Below, in pieces: positions 1 to 7,959 of a stretch of DNA of 19,163 bases. The notes under the pieces are model-generated. The model saw nothing but the letters and a program-made list of their open reading frames with translations, made no database searches and was not told the DNA's origin. The stretch's first letter is position 1; the number at the start of each line of letters is the position of its first letter. The stretch is from JBGSUE01 sp041753515. GTDB taxonomy: Bacteria > Patescibacteriota > Microgenomatia > UBA10105 > UBA927. A program made the position numbers and the translations under genes. Location of the stretch: positions 1-19,163 of the forward strand of contig JBGSUE010000028.1 in assembly GCA_041753515.1 (NCBI GenBank). The letters are read 5' to 3'.

Positions 1-709
1 GTTGTGCCTGTAGTACCGTTTGATACGCACGCAGTAATGTACCGGAGGCTTTTTGGAGAAAAACCATCCGGGACATATCCGAACAATACCCGTCAACTTT
101 TGCCCCGAAATCCAACAGCATAAAACTGTTTTGTTTCAGTACTGCACGATTCGATGGATGGTAATGAGGTTGGCTGGAGTTCGAATCAAACGCAACAATG
201 GGATCGAAAGCATTTTCGGCGTCTTTTTTAAGAAAATAGAGGGTAATTTCCTTGACGATATCCGTTTCGCGCATCCCCGGTGTGATCAAGGTGCGCAGAT
301 GAGTAAAACAATCATCTGTTATCCGGCAAGCCTGGGTAATATGTATACGCTCTTTTTCGGTTTTAATGAGTCTTTTTTCGCGTATTGGATTTAATGCATG
401 CCGTATATGAAAGAATTCAGACAGTATCCGGTATTCTTTCAGGTTGAGGGTATGTTCATCAACCAACAGGTCTGTGATGAAGAGCTTTTTCAGCTGGAGT
501 GCAATATCGGCGAATCTCTGAATGACATTTACAGAAACTGTTGATGGAACAGTTTTGACAGCAAATTCTTTGTTGAGAGGATAGGTACAAAGAATTGCTG
601 CATTCTCATGAAGAATGGCACAATATTCATGAACAGAAGGATCAGAGCTGACAAGACCGGTAAGATACTTTATATCGCTTTGGTCGACAATCAAGAATGC
701 ATGTTTCAC
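1..709 (-). CDS. M24-family metallopeptidase (Xaa-Pro aminopeptidase-like), 3' end outside the window
   Basis: Reading the minus strand from a GTG at 709-707 gives an open frame of 236 residues that runs off the left edge. Residues 1-110 resemble the creatinase-type N-terminal domain of PepP/PepQ enzymes, but short. From about residue 112 the pita-bread M24 fold begins. Motif HYHPSNR (182-188) holds the catalytic-site histidine, and LLDFGAKVDGYCSDMSR (198-214) holds the first two metal ligands, Asp200 and Asp211. The remaining ligands (His, Glu, Glu) would lie beyond the edge. The family removes N-terminal residues before proline using a dinuclear metal centre in the cytoplasm. The GTG overlaps the TGA of the upstream gene (GTGA), implying translational coupling. 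No ATG start exists upstream in this frame. PepP versus PepQ cannot be decided. Confidence 0.88.
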   Translation of the reverse strand, partial: MKHAFLIVDQSDIKYLTGLVSSDPSVHEYCAILHENAAILCTYPLNKEFAVKTVPSTVSVNVIQRFADIALQLKKLFITDLLVDEHTLNLKEYRILSEFFHIRHALNPIREKRLIKTEKERIHITQACRITDDCFTHLRTLITPGMRETDIVKEITLYFLKKDAENAFDPIVAFDSNSSQPHYHPSNRAVLKQNSFMLLDFGAKVDGYCSDMSRMVFLQKASGTLLRAYQTVLQAQ

Positions 710-1398
710 GGCTCGATGGAAGGTGTTGGAGAAGGAGACTGTGTATCGGTATGGATAAGAAGTATTCTTGCTGCGCTGATCCTATTTTCTTTATTCGGTA
801 CCGGAAAGCCAAGAACGGACACAACATCATTATCCGTGATGTCTGAGAAACCGGCTTTTTCCGTCTTTGTCTCTGCGTTGTTGAATTCTGATGTAGTTGT
901 CGATTTTTCGTAATCGACTATGTATGATTGTCCGTCAGATGTTTTGATTGTAAAAGTATATGCTTTTTTATCGATGTCCGTCAGTATACCGCTTACACGG
1001 ACCGGCATGTTATTCTGTATGACTATGTGTGTTGCCTCAAGGACGTCCAGTGTTCCATCGTAGTTGCCGATAATTGCGACCGTATCGCCTTTATCAATAT
1101 CGTCGGCAGACAGAGTTGTTCTCTTATTTTTGATGAGCTGCGTAATGACGATATCGTCGGTCAAATCAATTTTCAATTCTTTAGCGGAAGTTTCTACTGT
1201 TATTGATGCGGCTGAAATTGTTTTCACTGTTCCCCATACGGCTTTGCGTACCAGCTGTTTCATTTCTGCTACCTTTGTTGCAAGACGGTCTTTCAGATCA
1301 CCGATGGATGCCGATCCGGTCGCATTTTGAGCGTTCGCTGGTGAAGCAAGAACCAGGAACACTGTAAGTATGAATAGTATAAAATTATTTTTGGACAT
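706..1398 (-). CDS. Secreted DUF5666-like protein
   Basis: 230 residues from the ATG at 1398. This start has a clear GGAGGTG five bases upstream, so the in-frame codon at 1434 is rejected. Residues 1-24 are a signal peptide with an ANA-type signal peptidase I site (SPANA followed by Q). The mature part is beta-rich with two similar units (VWGTVKTISAASITVE, and VSGILTDIDKKAYTFTIK), the pattern of DUF5666-type OB-like repeats, in which a short 'G.V..I....itv' strand pair recurs. The end (SPSPTPSIEP) is proline/serine-rich and low in complexity. It overlaps the upstream Ig-like gene by 14 bases and the M24 gene by 4, so the three are probably one operon. The role is unknown; an extracytoplasmic carbohydrate- or envelope-binding role is only a guess. 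Confidence 0.82.
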   Translation of the reverse strand: MSKNNFILFILTVFLVLASPANAQNATGSASIGDLKDRLATKVAEMKQLVRKAVWGTVKTISAASITVETSAKELKIDLTDDIVITQLIKNKRTTLSADDIDKGDTVAIIGNYDGTLDVLEATHIVIQNNMPVRVSGILTDIDKKAYTFTIKTSDGQSYIVDYEKSTTTSEFNNAETKTEKAGFSDITDNDVVSVLGFPVPNKENRISAARILLIHTDTQSPSPTPSIEP

Positions 1399-1843
1399 AA
1401 TACACCTCCACCGTTTTTGTTGTAAGGACACCATCAGTGAATGTGCTTACTTCAATAGGATTTTTCCCCTCCTGCAGGCTGATTGAGCCGGAATATGTGC
1501 CGTCTTCAGACGCGATGGCAACAGCCTCGTCCAGCAATCCGCCGATAATGACATATGACCCGATTGTCGCAGATCCGGACACCAGAAGTGTGTCGGATTC
1601 AGCAATAGAATCAGTTACAGGGCCGGTAATGGTAAGAGGCTGTGAATCTGTAACTGTTTGTTTTTCCTTGGGTTGTGCTTGTGGACTCATAATATCGGGA
1701 GTGACATTTTTTGATATCGATGGCATTTTTATTGCTAATGATTGAAAAGAAGCAGATATTTTTGGCCAGGCAATGACGATTGAAGTAATGATAAGTCCGA
1801 GAATAAAACCTATAATAGTAGCAAGCAGTGCGTCACGGTTCAT
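1385..1843 (-). CDS. Membrane-anchored protein with one Ig-like (bacterial adhesion-type) domain
   Basis: 152 residues. Residues 7-26 form a single hydrophobic helix after a short N-terminus, with no cleavage motif, so it is probably an N-terminal anchor with the rest outside. Residues 30-70 are a polar linker. Residues 70-150 (PLTITGPV... LLVSGSATIGSYVIIGGLLDEAVAIASEDGTYSGSI... TVEVYYVQK) match the 'G.a..gs.V.i.g....v...dGtfs..v.L..G.N.i.v.a.d..G....kt..V.y' pattern of glucodextranase/invasin-like beta-sandwich domains. It is the first gene of the minus-strand set and overlaps the DUF5666-like gene. There is no good Shine-Dalgarno upstream of the ATG. The match is to a fold pattern, not to a protein of known function. 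Confidence 0.8.
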   Translation of the reverse strand: MNRDALLATIIGFILGLIITSIVIAWPKISASFQSLAIKMPSISKNVTPDIMSPQAQPKEKQTVTDSQPLTITGPVTDSIAESDTLLVSGSATIGSYVIIGGLLDEAVAIASEDGTYSGSISLQEGKNPIEVSTFTDGVLTTKTVEVYYVQK

Positions 1844-1845
1844 AG

Positions 1846-1874
1846 TTGCTAAGGATAAAAGAATCTGATATAAA
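1846..1874 (+). promoter_or_regulatory. Candidate sigma70-type promoter for the MBL-fold hydrolase/dnaB unit
   Basis: TTGCTA (1846-1851), 17-base spacer, TATAAA (1869-1874) preceded by TGA, an extended -10. Transcription would start near 1881, giving a leader of only about 8 bases before the ATG at 1889, which fits the absence of a Shine-Dalgarno there. It lies in the 45-base gap between divergent genes. The opposite strand carries only a weaker candidate (TTGCTT, 17 bases, TATCCT). Confidence 0.45.
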
Positions 1875-1888
1875 AAGCAAGCCTACAT

Positions 1889-2539
1889 ATGGAAATACGA
1901 TATCTCGGTCATTCATCATTTTATATCAAGTCAAAAAACGCATCAGTCGTCACTGATCCGTTTTCCGCCAGATCCACTGGATTGAAATTTCCAAAACATA
2001 TCGAAAGTACGGTTCTTACAATTTCACATGACCATGAAGATCACAATCAGGAAATGCTGGTTGAAGGGTCTCCATTCATTGTAAAAGCACCGGGTGAATA
2101 TGAGATTCAGGGTGTCCATATTACCGGCATTTCCTCTTTTCATGATCAGTCAAACGGTCAAGAAAGAGGAAAAAATGTTATGTTCAGGATAACGTTGGAA
2201 AATCTCAATATTTTACACTTAGGTGATATTGGTCATGTGCTATCATCAGATACAATTGATGAATTGGACGGTGTAGATATTCTCATGATTCCCGTGGGCG
2301 GCATGTACACAATCGGCATTCCCGAAGCTTTGCATATCATAAAAGATATCGAGCCATCCATCGTCATCCCGATGCATTTTAGGACAAATGAATTGGATCA
2401 GAAAGCCTTTGGAGGGCTCTCAACAGTTGAAGATTTCATTAAATCAATAGGAAAAGATGCCGGTGAGCCTGTCGCAAAGCTCGTCATGACCAAAGATAAG
2501 CTTCCAACCGACACACACGTTGTGGTATTTCATGTCTAA
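1889..2539 (+). CDS. Metallo-beta-lactamase-fold metal-dependent hydrolase (UPF0173/YtkL-like)
   Basis: 216 residues. The metal-binding HxHxDH signature is complete at 47-52 (HDHEDH), preceded by GHSSFYI and VVTDPF as in UPF0173-type proteins. Later metal-site elements follow: LHLGDIGH near 110-117 and PMHF near 171-174. The family folds as an alpha-beta-beta-alpha sandwich with two metals; substrates of these single-domain bacterial versions are mostly undefined. It starts 45 bases from the divergent Ig-like gene and its stop overlaps the start of dnaB by 8 bases, so the two are probably cotranscribed. The fold is certain from the motifs; the substrate is not deducible. Confidence 0.9.
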   Translation: MEIRYLGHSSFYIKSKNASVVTDPFSARSTGLKFPKHIESTVLTISHDHEDHNQEMLVEGSPFIVKAPGEYEIQGVHITGISSFHDQSNGQERGKNVMFRITLENLNILHLGDIGHVLSSDTIDELDGVDILMIPVGGMYTIGIPEALHIIKDIEPSIVIPMHFRTNELDQKAFGGLSTVEDFIKSIGKDAGEPVAKLVMTKDKLPTDTHVVVFHV

Positions 2540-3875
2540 TCCGAAAATTCCGCCTCATGATGAATCTGCAGAAGAATCACTTCTGGGTGCAATTCTGATC
2601 AATAAAGACACCATCGTTGATGTATCGGAATTCTTGCGGAGCGAACATTTTTATCATGACAAGAACGGTTTTATTTTTCAATCCATGCTTGCACTCTATG
2701 ATGCACATGACCCCATAGATGTAGTGACTGTCGTCAGTGAACTCAAAAAAATGGGAAAACTGAAGGATGCAGGCGGAGCGACACGCATCCACTCGTTAGT
2801 GACATCCGTTCCTACCAGCGCTCATGCAGTTAAATATGCCCAAATCATTAAAGATTTCCATTCGAAACGCAGGCTGATTGCAGCTGCGGCACATATGACG
2901 GAAAAGGCATTTAGGGAAGGTGGGGATACAAAAGAGATTCTTGACGAAGCGGAACATGAAATCTTTTCCATTGCGCAATTTGCCTCCAAACAGGATTTTG
3001 TTATCATTCGCGATGCTCTTGCCGCTTCATTTGACCGGCTTGATGAATTACACAAACAGGAAGGGGGATTGCGTGGTGTCCCGACCGGCTTTTCCCAGTT
3101 GGACTATAAATTGGCTGGAATGCAGAAATCGAATCTTATTATTCTTGCAGCACGTCCCGGAACAGGAAAAACCGCGATGGTATTAAACATTGCACAGCAT
3201 GCGGCTGTAAAGGAAAAAATCCCCATCGGCATTTTTTCTCTTGAAATGAGTAAGGAGGAGCTTGTGGACAGGCTTCTCGTGTCGCAGGCAGATATAGATG
3301 CATGGAAGTTAAAGACCGGAAAATTGACAGATGATGATTTTACCCACCTGTCAGATGCGATGGGCGAACTTGCCGAAGCGCCGATTTTTATTGATGATAC
3401 ACCTGGGCTGTCAATTATGGAAATGCGTTCAAAAGCCAGAAGGTTGCAGCTTGAACATGGGGTTCGACTCATTATTATTGATTATTTACAGCTTGCCGAT
3501 TCCGGGAGAAGGTACGACAACCGGGTGCAGGAAGTCTCGGTGATTTCCCAAAGTTTTAAAAATTTAGCGCGTGAACTCAATGTGCCGGTACTTGCCTGCT
3601 CACAGCTTTCCCGGGCAGTTGAATCACGGGGTTCGAAGATTCCGGAACTCTCCGATTTACGGGAATCCGGTTCGATCGAGCAGGATGCAGACGTAGTCAT
3701 GTTTTTATACCGTGAGGATACCGATCAGGCAACGTGGGGTGATCAGATCGCCACAAAACTTCGCATTGCAAAACACCGCAACGGACCGCTTGCTGAAATT
3801 GATCTTATGTTCCGGGGGGACAGGATTAAATTTTATTCAGTTGACCGTAAGCGTGAAGGGTCTGATAGTGTATAA
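2532..3875 (+). CDS. dnaB: Replicative DNA helicase DnaB
   Basis: 447 residues from the ATG at 2532. A TTG four codons earlier is in frame, but MSNPKIPPHDESAEESLLGA is the usual DnaB beginning. The N-terminal helical domain (about 5-110) is followed by a linker and the RecA-like motor. Walker A is ARPGTGKT (207-214, Lys213). SLEMS, the Walker B strand LIIIDYLQL, the SQLSRAVESR segment and DLRESGSIEQDADVV with the arginine-finger region all follow in order. As a hexamer it unwinds DNA at the replication fork and recruits primase. Length and motif order are normal and no intein is present. It overlaps the hydrolase gene upstream by 8 bases, and the tRNA-Leu gene begins 13 bases after its stop. 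Confidence 0.97.
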   Translation: MSNPKIPPHDESAEESLLGAILINKDTIVDVSEFLRSEHFYHDKNGFIFQSMLALYDAHDPIDVVTVVSELKKMGKLKDAGGATRIHSLVTSVPTSAHAVKYAQIIKDFHSKRRLIAAAAHMTEKAFREGGDTKEILDEAEHEIFSIAQFASKQDFVIIRDALAASFDRLDELHKQEGGLRGVPTGFSQLDYKLAGMQKSNLIILAARPGTGKTAMVLNIAQHAAVKEKIPIGIFSLEMSKEELVDRLLVSQADIDAWKLKTGKLTDDDFTHLSDAMGELAEAPIFIDDTPGLSIMEMRSKARRLQLEHGVRLIIIDYLQLADSGRRYDNRVQEVSVISQSFKNLARELNVPVLACSQLSRAVESRGSKIPELSDLRESGSIEQDADVVMFLYREDTDQATWGDQIATKLRIAKHRNGPLAEIDLMFRGDRIKFYSVDRKREGSDSV

Positions 3876-3876
3876 T
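3871..3876 (+). promoter_or_regulatory. Consensus -10 box for tRNA-Leu, overlapping the dnaB stop codon
   Basis: A perfect TATAAT covers the last codons of dnaB. Transcription would start near 3883, about six bases before the mature tRNA 5' end at 3889. No good -35 is seen at 16-18 bases (TTGACC at 3841 is 24 bases away), so either the promoter leans on its -10 or the tRNA is processed from the dnaB transcript. Confidence 0.4.
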
Positions 3877-3888
3877 GAATGCGTGCTT

Positions 3889-3977
3889 GCCGCGGTGGCG
3901 GAATTGGCAGACGCGCAGGTCTCAAAAACCTGTGGAGCTCACACTCCATGAGGGTTCGATTCCCTCCCACGGCACCA
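3889..3977 (+). tRNA. tRNA-Leu, anticodon CAA
   Basis: An 89-base class II tRNA. The seven-pair acceptor stem is GCCGCGG with CCACGGC. The D arm is GCG...CGC with the AATTGGCAGA loop. Anticodon stem CAGGT/ACCTG encloses loop CTCAAAA, so positions 34-36 read CAA (decodes UUG). A long variable arm TGGAG/CTCCA identifies a leucine-type tRNA. The T arm is GAGGG/CCCTC with loop TTCGATT. The discriminator is A and CCA is encoded (3975-3977). Acceptor pair 5-68 is a C-A mismatch, the only flaw in the cloverleaf. It lies between dnaB and pepA on the same strand. Confidence 0.96.
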
Positions 3978-3999
3978 TAATATGTAAGAAAGGGGAACT

Positions 4000-5532
4000 A
4001 TGAATGTTTATGTACAGAATCCGGATCACGCTGGTTCAACATCATGCGACACAACGGTTATTTTTAGTTACCAGGACAGTAATAATAAATCTTTTTCACT
4101 GACCAAATCAGCTAAAGACATCGATGTACTGCATGATTCCCTCCCGTCAACAATTGCAAAAAAACAACATTTTCAGGCATTCTCCGGCAAGACGGTCATC
4201 TGTCACACACGGAAACAATCTCTATCAGTCCATACAATAATAGTCGTTGGTTTGGGTAAAAAAGATAAAATAACAGCACGAAATCTTATTGAATCAGTGG
4301 GGGCAGGAATTAAACTTGCCAAATCCATGAAAAGTACGAGTATTGCGTTGTGTGCGGGGGGAATTGTGTGTAATGGTCTTTCGGATGTTGAGATAGTTAC
4401 CAGAATTGTGGACGCGTGTCATCTGGCAACGTATGAGTATCATGGGGAAAAAATCCCGGAGGATGCCAATACGATTGAACATATCGATATCTATGTTGAA
4501 GGCTACAACCGCGATGAAATGAAAAGCGCATGTGATACTGCACAATTGGTTAGCCGTGCTGTTTTGACCGCACGCGATCTCGTCAATACACCGTCTTCTG
4601 TGGCTACACCCAGATTTTTATCCCAACTTGCCCGTTCGTATGCCCAAGACAATCATCATATATCCTGCAGGGTTTTCGGTGAGAAGGAAATGAAAAAGAA
4701 ATCTATGAATGCCCTTTTGTCGATTGCCAAGGGCAGTGATGAAGAGCCGCAATTTATTGAATTGCGTTATACGCCTGCACGCACTGCAAAAAAAACACTT
4801 TGCTTTGTAGGGAAAGGTGTTACGTTTGATTCCGGTGGTCTGTCGCTCAAACCCGGCCAGGGAATGGAAACCATGAAAAGGGATATGGCAGGCGCTGCAA
4901 CGGTATTGGCACTGTTTTCCATACTGGAATATTTAAAACCTGACGTGTCTGTTGTCGGGCTTATCTGTGCTGTTGAAAATATGCCTTCGGGAAAGGCCGT
5001 GAAGCCTGGCGATATTGTGAAAGCGTCAAACGGAAAAAGTATTGAGATCATCAATACGGATGCCGAAGGACGAGTAATTCTTTCCGACGCTCTTTCATAC
5101 GCCGGAATGTATGTGAAACCGGATGTCATTATCGATATCGCGACACTCACAGGTGCATGCATGGTAGCCTTGGGTGAGGATGTGGCAGGACTTTTTTCGA
5201 ATGCCGATTCGCTATCCTCACAACTTCTCGCCGCCGCACAGGTGACTGGCGAATTATTATGGAGAATGCCTCTTGTTGAATCATATAAAGAGTTGATTGA
5301 AAGTCCTGTAGCAGATGTCCGTAATCTCGGAAAAACCCGGTATGCCGGAGCAATCACGGCAGCGCTTTTTCTTGAAACTTTTGTGCCTGAGAACACCGAT
5401 TGGGCGCATGTTGATATTGCAGGACCTGCCTGGGCAGAAAAGGATAGTTCCACCACGCCGGTGGGGGGGACAGGGTATGGAATACGTACTCTTATAGAAT
5501 ATCTGAGATCCTATAACAGGACAGCATCATAG
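4000..5532 (+). CDS. pepA: Cytosolic leucyl aminopeptidase (M17, PepA)
   Basis: 510 residues, preceded by AAAGGGG a few bases before the ATG. The macro-like N-terminal domain (about 1-170) is followed by the catalytic domain. Family metal ligands and catalytic residues are all present: Lys272 and Asp277 in VGKGVTFDSGG, Lys284, Asp295 in KRDMAGA, and Asp354, Glu356 and Arg358 in NTDAEGR. The numbering is within a few residues of the E. coli enzyme (Lys270, Asp275, Asp293, Asp352, Glu354). It releases N-terminal residues from peptides using two divalent metals in a hexamer; E. coli PepA also acts in Xer recombination, which cannot be inferred here. It starts 22 bases after tRNA-Leu and is followed after 5 bases by the MFS gene. 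Confidence 0.96.
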   Translation: MNVYVQNPDHAGSTSCDTTVIFSYQDSNNKSFSLTKSAKDIDVLHDSLPSTIAKKQHFQAFSGKTVICHTRKQSLSVHTIIVVGLGKKDKITARNLIESVGAGIKLAKSMKSTSIALCAGGIVCNGLSDVEIVTRIVDACHLATYEYHGEKIPEDANTIEHIDIYVEGYNRDEMKSACDTAQLVSRAVLTARDLVNTPSSVATPRFLSQLARSYAQDNHHISCRVFGEKEMKKKSMNALLSIAKGSDEEPQFIELRYTPARTAKKTLCFVGKGVTFDSGGLSLKPGQGMETMKRDMAGAATVLALFSILEYLKPDVSVVGLICAVENMPSGKAVKPGDIVKASNGKSIEIINTDAEGRVILSDALSYAGMYVKPDVIIDIATLTGACMVALGEDVAGLFSNADSLSSQLLAAAQVTGELLWRMPLVESYKELIESPVADVRNLGKTRYAGAITAALFLETFVPENTDWAHVDIAGPAWAEKDSSTTPVGGTGYGIRTLIEYLRSYNRTAS

Positions 5533-5537
5533 CTTCT

Positions 5538-6827
5538 ATGAATCAGACAGGTTCGCTATCCGAATTTTCGCGGGTCATATCAATTTCAGGCTTCAGATAT
5601 CTCTGGTTTGGTCAGATTTTTTCACAGATTGCCAATAATACGCTATTATTTGTTTTAGCGCTTGTTCTTTACAGTCAGACAGCATCAAATACCGCAGTAT
5701 CGGGAATATTTCTCGTGTACGGCATACCGGCGGTATTATTCGGGTTTATCGCTGGAACACTTGTCGATAAACTCGAAAACCGGAAGGTTCTCATATCCTG
5801 CGATGTCATCCGGGCAGTATTTGTCGTGGGTCTCATAGCGTTTCCGTCCAATATTGCTGTGATATATCTTTTAACATTTTTGAATGCCATTGTGACGCAA
5901 TTTTACATTCCATCGGAAGCGCCGACCATTCCGTACCTCGTGCCGGAAAAGTATCTTGTGAATGCAAACAGTCTTTTTTCGTTTACTTATTTTTCCAGCC
6001 TGGCGATCGGATCGGTGTTTTCCGGGCCATTTCTGAAAATTTTCGGACCGGTAAATGTTTTTATTATTTTAGCTATTTTTTTTGTCATTGCCGCCTATTT
6101 TGTTTCCCATGTTCCAAATAAACTGGACTATCAGTATTCGGTGACCACACTTATTGGCCGTAGTCCTTCATATTTATTTCATCGGCTTCTGGCAAATCTG
6201 AAAGAAGGAATTGCGTATGTGCAATCAAGACCGACGCTTCAGGACGCACTCATGCTTCTTATGGGAACCCAGATCCTGATTGCGCTGTTGGGAGCATTAG
6301 GCCCGGGATTCGCTGACCGGATTCTTGAGATTGAAGTGCATAATTCATCCGTTTTCATTACAGGTCCTGTTGTTTTGGGAATTATTCTTGGGGCTTTGTG
6401 GGTCGGATCAAAAGGATCGCACATCGCTCCATCCATTTTGATCTGGCGTGGTATTCGTATAGCCGGACTTTCGCTTATAGCAATTTCGCTCGTCGTGCGT
6501 GTGTCCCGCATGGCATTTACGGACAACACGGTGTTTCATCTGCTGTCCTTGCCGATGACTCTCATTCTTTTTTTCATCTTAGGATATGCCAACAGTCTTC
6601 TGGATGTACCGGCAAATACCATATTGCAGAAGGAATCTCAGGGAGATATGCGGGGCAGATTGTATGGTATGCTTGCTGCGTCTGTCGGCGGCATCGGCGT
6701 TCTTCCTGTGGTTATCGGTGGATTTTTGGCAGATGTCATCGGTGTGGGAAAAGTGTTATTTTTTCTTGGACTTATTGTTTTTTTCTATAGCATCGTACGG
6801 AAAAAATACGGTACAATACAGACATAA
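5538..6827 (+). CDS. Major facilitator superfamily transporter, probable drug or metabolite exporter
   Basis: 429 residues, strongly hydrophobic throughout with about a dozen membrane segments. The start (FRYLWFGQIFSQIANNTL) and the loop 2-3 motif GTLVDKLENRKVLISCDVIRA match the MFS_3/MDR-exporter type, in which D..DR.R normally follows helix 2. The second half repeats the pattern more weakly, with ANTILQKESQGDMRGRLYG as the typical cytoplasmic loop between helices 10 and 11. It follows pepA by 5 bases, and its stop TAA shares one base with the ATG of lgt (TAATG), so it is translationally coupled. Substrate unknown. Confidence 0.9.
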   Translation: MNQTGSLSEFSRVISISGFRYLWFGQIFSQIANNTLLFVLALVLYSQTASNTAVSGIFLVYGIPAVLFGFIAGTLVDKLENRKVLISCDVIRAVFVVGLIAFPSNIAVIYLLTFLNAIVTQFYIPSEAPTIPYLVPEKYLVNANSLFSFTYFSSLAIGSVFSGPFLKIFGPVNVFIILAIFFVIAAYFVSHVPNKLDYQYSVTTLIGRSPSYLFHRLLANLKEGIAYVQSRPTLQDALMLLMGTQILIALLGALGPGFADRILEIEVHNSSVFITGPVVLGIILGALWVGSKGSHIAPSILIWRGIRIAGLSLIAISLVVRVSRMAFTDNTVFHLLSLPMTLILFFILGYANSLLDVPANTILQKESQGDMRGRLYGMLAASVGGIGVLPVVIGGFLADVIGVGKVLFFLGLIVFFYSIVRKKYGTIQT

Positions 6828-7648
6828 TGCACCCATTACTTTTTTCTGCCGGTCCCATAATGATCTATTCCTTCAGCTTTTTTATCGTTTTGGCATGGTT
6901 TGTGTATTCGTTTATCTTTTGGATACATTTGAGAAATAATGGTGTAGAGGACGACAAGATTTTTGATATCACATTTTTTCAGACCATATCAGTATTTGTT
7001 GCTGCGCGTTTAGGGTATGTGTTGGCTTATCCTGACTTTTTTTCAGGACAATTACTGACGATTTTTGCTTTGTGGGTTATTCCCGGATTTTCATTTACGG
7101 GAGCGGTTCTTGGATTAGTTGTCTCAACTGCTGTCATGGCAAAAAAATTGAAAGTCCGTCTTGGGTACTGTATAGATGCTTTGGCAATTTCTTTTCCTTC
7201 GGCGTATATTGTCGGGAACATTGCAGCATTATTAGACGGTACCTCGATAGGTAAACCGTCCGGCGTGTGGGGTGTCTCGTATATAGGGCATTCTTCATTG
7301 CGCCATCCGGTTCAATTGTATTCAATTGTTTATATATTGATTCTTCTGAGTGTGCATGTATTGATTGTAAAAAAAGCTCGAACCAACCGTTGGCCTCATG
7401 GATTGTCCGGAATAGTTTTTTTCCTCCTTTTCAGCCTTGGGTCTTTTGTGATAGAATTTTTAATGGAAGATCCTATACGACTGGGACTTCTCAATATTAA
7501 ACAGTGGATGTATATAGCAATTTTTTCCGAATCTCTGGGTATACTCTATGTGAAATTCGGAGGGAAAAATTATCTATATACGAAGTATAGGTCAATATAT
7601 GACTCAGTATCCCGAAAATTTACTCGAAAATATCAGAAAGAGACTTGA
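6827..7648 (+). CDS. lgt: Prolipoprotein diacylglyceryl transferase family protein (divergent Lgt)
   Basis: 273 residues, seven or so membrane segments, the usual Lgt size. Lgt moves diacylglycerol from phosphatidylglycerol to the lipobox cysteine of prolipoproteins at the inner face of the membrane. Conserved landmarks in order: GPIMIYSFSF (Tyr14, equal to E. coli Tyr26), ARLGYVLAY (60-68), PGFSFTGAVLG (86-96), IVGN (128-131), GKPSGVWGV (142-150), HPVQLY (160-165) and FVIEF (207-211, Glu210 equal to Glu243). Several residues important in E. coli are changed: His103 to Thr91, Arg143 to Ile128, Arg239 to Ser206. The signature around the GN is therefore degenerate. It could be a true but divergent Lgt or a paralogue with another activity. 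Its end overlaps the next gene by 50 bases. Confidence 0.85.
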   Translation: MHPLLFSAGPIMIYSFSFFIVLAWFVYSFIFWIHLRNNGVEDDKIFDITFFQTISVFVAARLGYVLAYPDFFSGQLLTIFALWVIPGFSFTGAVLGLVVSTAVMAKKLKVRLGYCIDALAISFPSAYIVGNIAALLDGTSIGKPSGVWGVSYIGHSSLRHPVQLYSIVYILILLSVHVLIVKKARTNRWPHGLSGIVFFLLFSLGSFVIEFLMEDPIRLGLLNIKQWMYIAIFSESLGILYVKFGGKNYLYTKYRSIYDSVSRKFTRKYQKET

Positions 7649-7958
7649 AGAGGAAAAAATCCAGGTTCATCAGAGGATTGATGAGCTTACTGCGCAGGAT
7701 CCGTTTTCAAACCCTGAGAGGCTTAATGATAATGCTGCCAGCGACATGGAAGCATCAGAGGAATCCAATCATGACAGGGTTCGTGCGGTAATAGATGAGC
7801 TGAAAGCAAGGATATCGCAGATTGATACTGCACTGATGCGCATTGGTGATGGTTCGTATGGTGTGTGTACATCATGCGGTACACTGATTGAACCTAAACG
7901 ACTTGAAGTTATGCCAACAGCGACACTGTGTGTAGCATGCACCGCTAAGGGAAAATAA
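7599..7958 (+). CDS. DksA/TraR-family C4 zinc-finger protein
   Basis: 119 residues. An N-terminal helical hairpin (about 5-80, rich in Glu/Lys/Arg) leads into a C4 zinc finger with Cys90, Cys93, Cys111 and Cys114, spacing C-x2-C-x17-C-x2-C, just as in DksA/TraR proteins. DksA binds the secondary channel of RNA polymerase and alters initiation together with ppGpp; shorter relatives have varied or unknown roles. The conserved DxxDxA tip of E. coli DksA is not clearly present (NDNAASDMEAS at 43-53 is the nearest match), so a DksA-like effect is uncertain. The only plausible start lies 50 bases inside lgt, with weak AGGTC before it. The next gene starts one base after its stop. Confidence 0.88.
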   Translation: MTQYPENLLENIRKRLEEEKIQVHQRIDELTAQDPFSNPERLNDNAASDMEASEESNHDRVRAVIDELKARISQIDTALMRIGDGSYGVCTSCGTLIEPKRLEVMPTATLCVACTAKGK

Positions 7959-7959
7959 C

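Noticed and set aside
53..394. Plus-strand 113-codon open frame near the left edge
   Set aside because: It lies antiparallel to the M24 peptidase, whose motifs (HYHP, LLDFGA, SDMSR) are clear on the minus strand.
706..830. Short minus-strand frame spanning the junction of the DUF5666-like and M24 genes
   Set aside because: It is in a third frame, carries no motif and overlaps two better supported genes.
3712..3951. Plus-strand frame ending in AAVAELADAQVSKTCGAHTP
   Set aside because: This is the well-known false translation of a leucine tRNA gene, here 3889-3977, with the rest overlapping dnaB.
4767..5456. Long (229-codon) minus-strand frame inside pepA
   Set aside because: Serine/alanine-rich mirror of a gene with complete catalytic motifs on the plus strand; no motif of its own.
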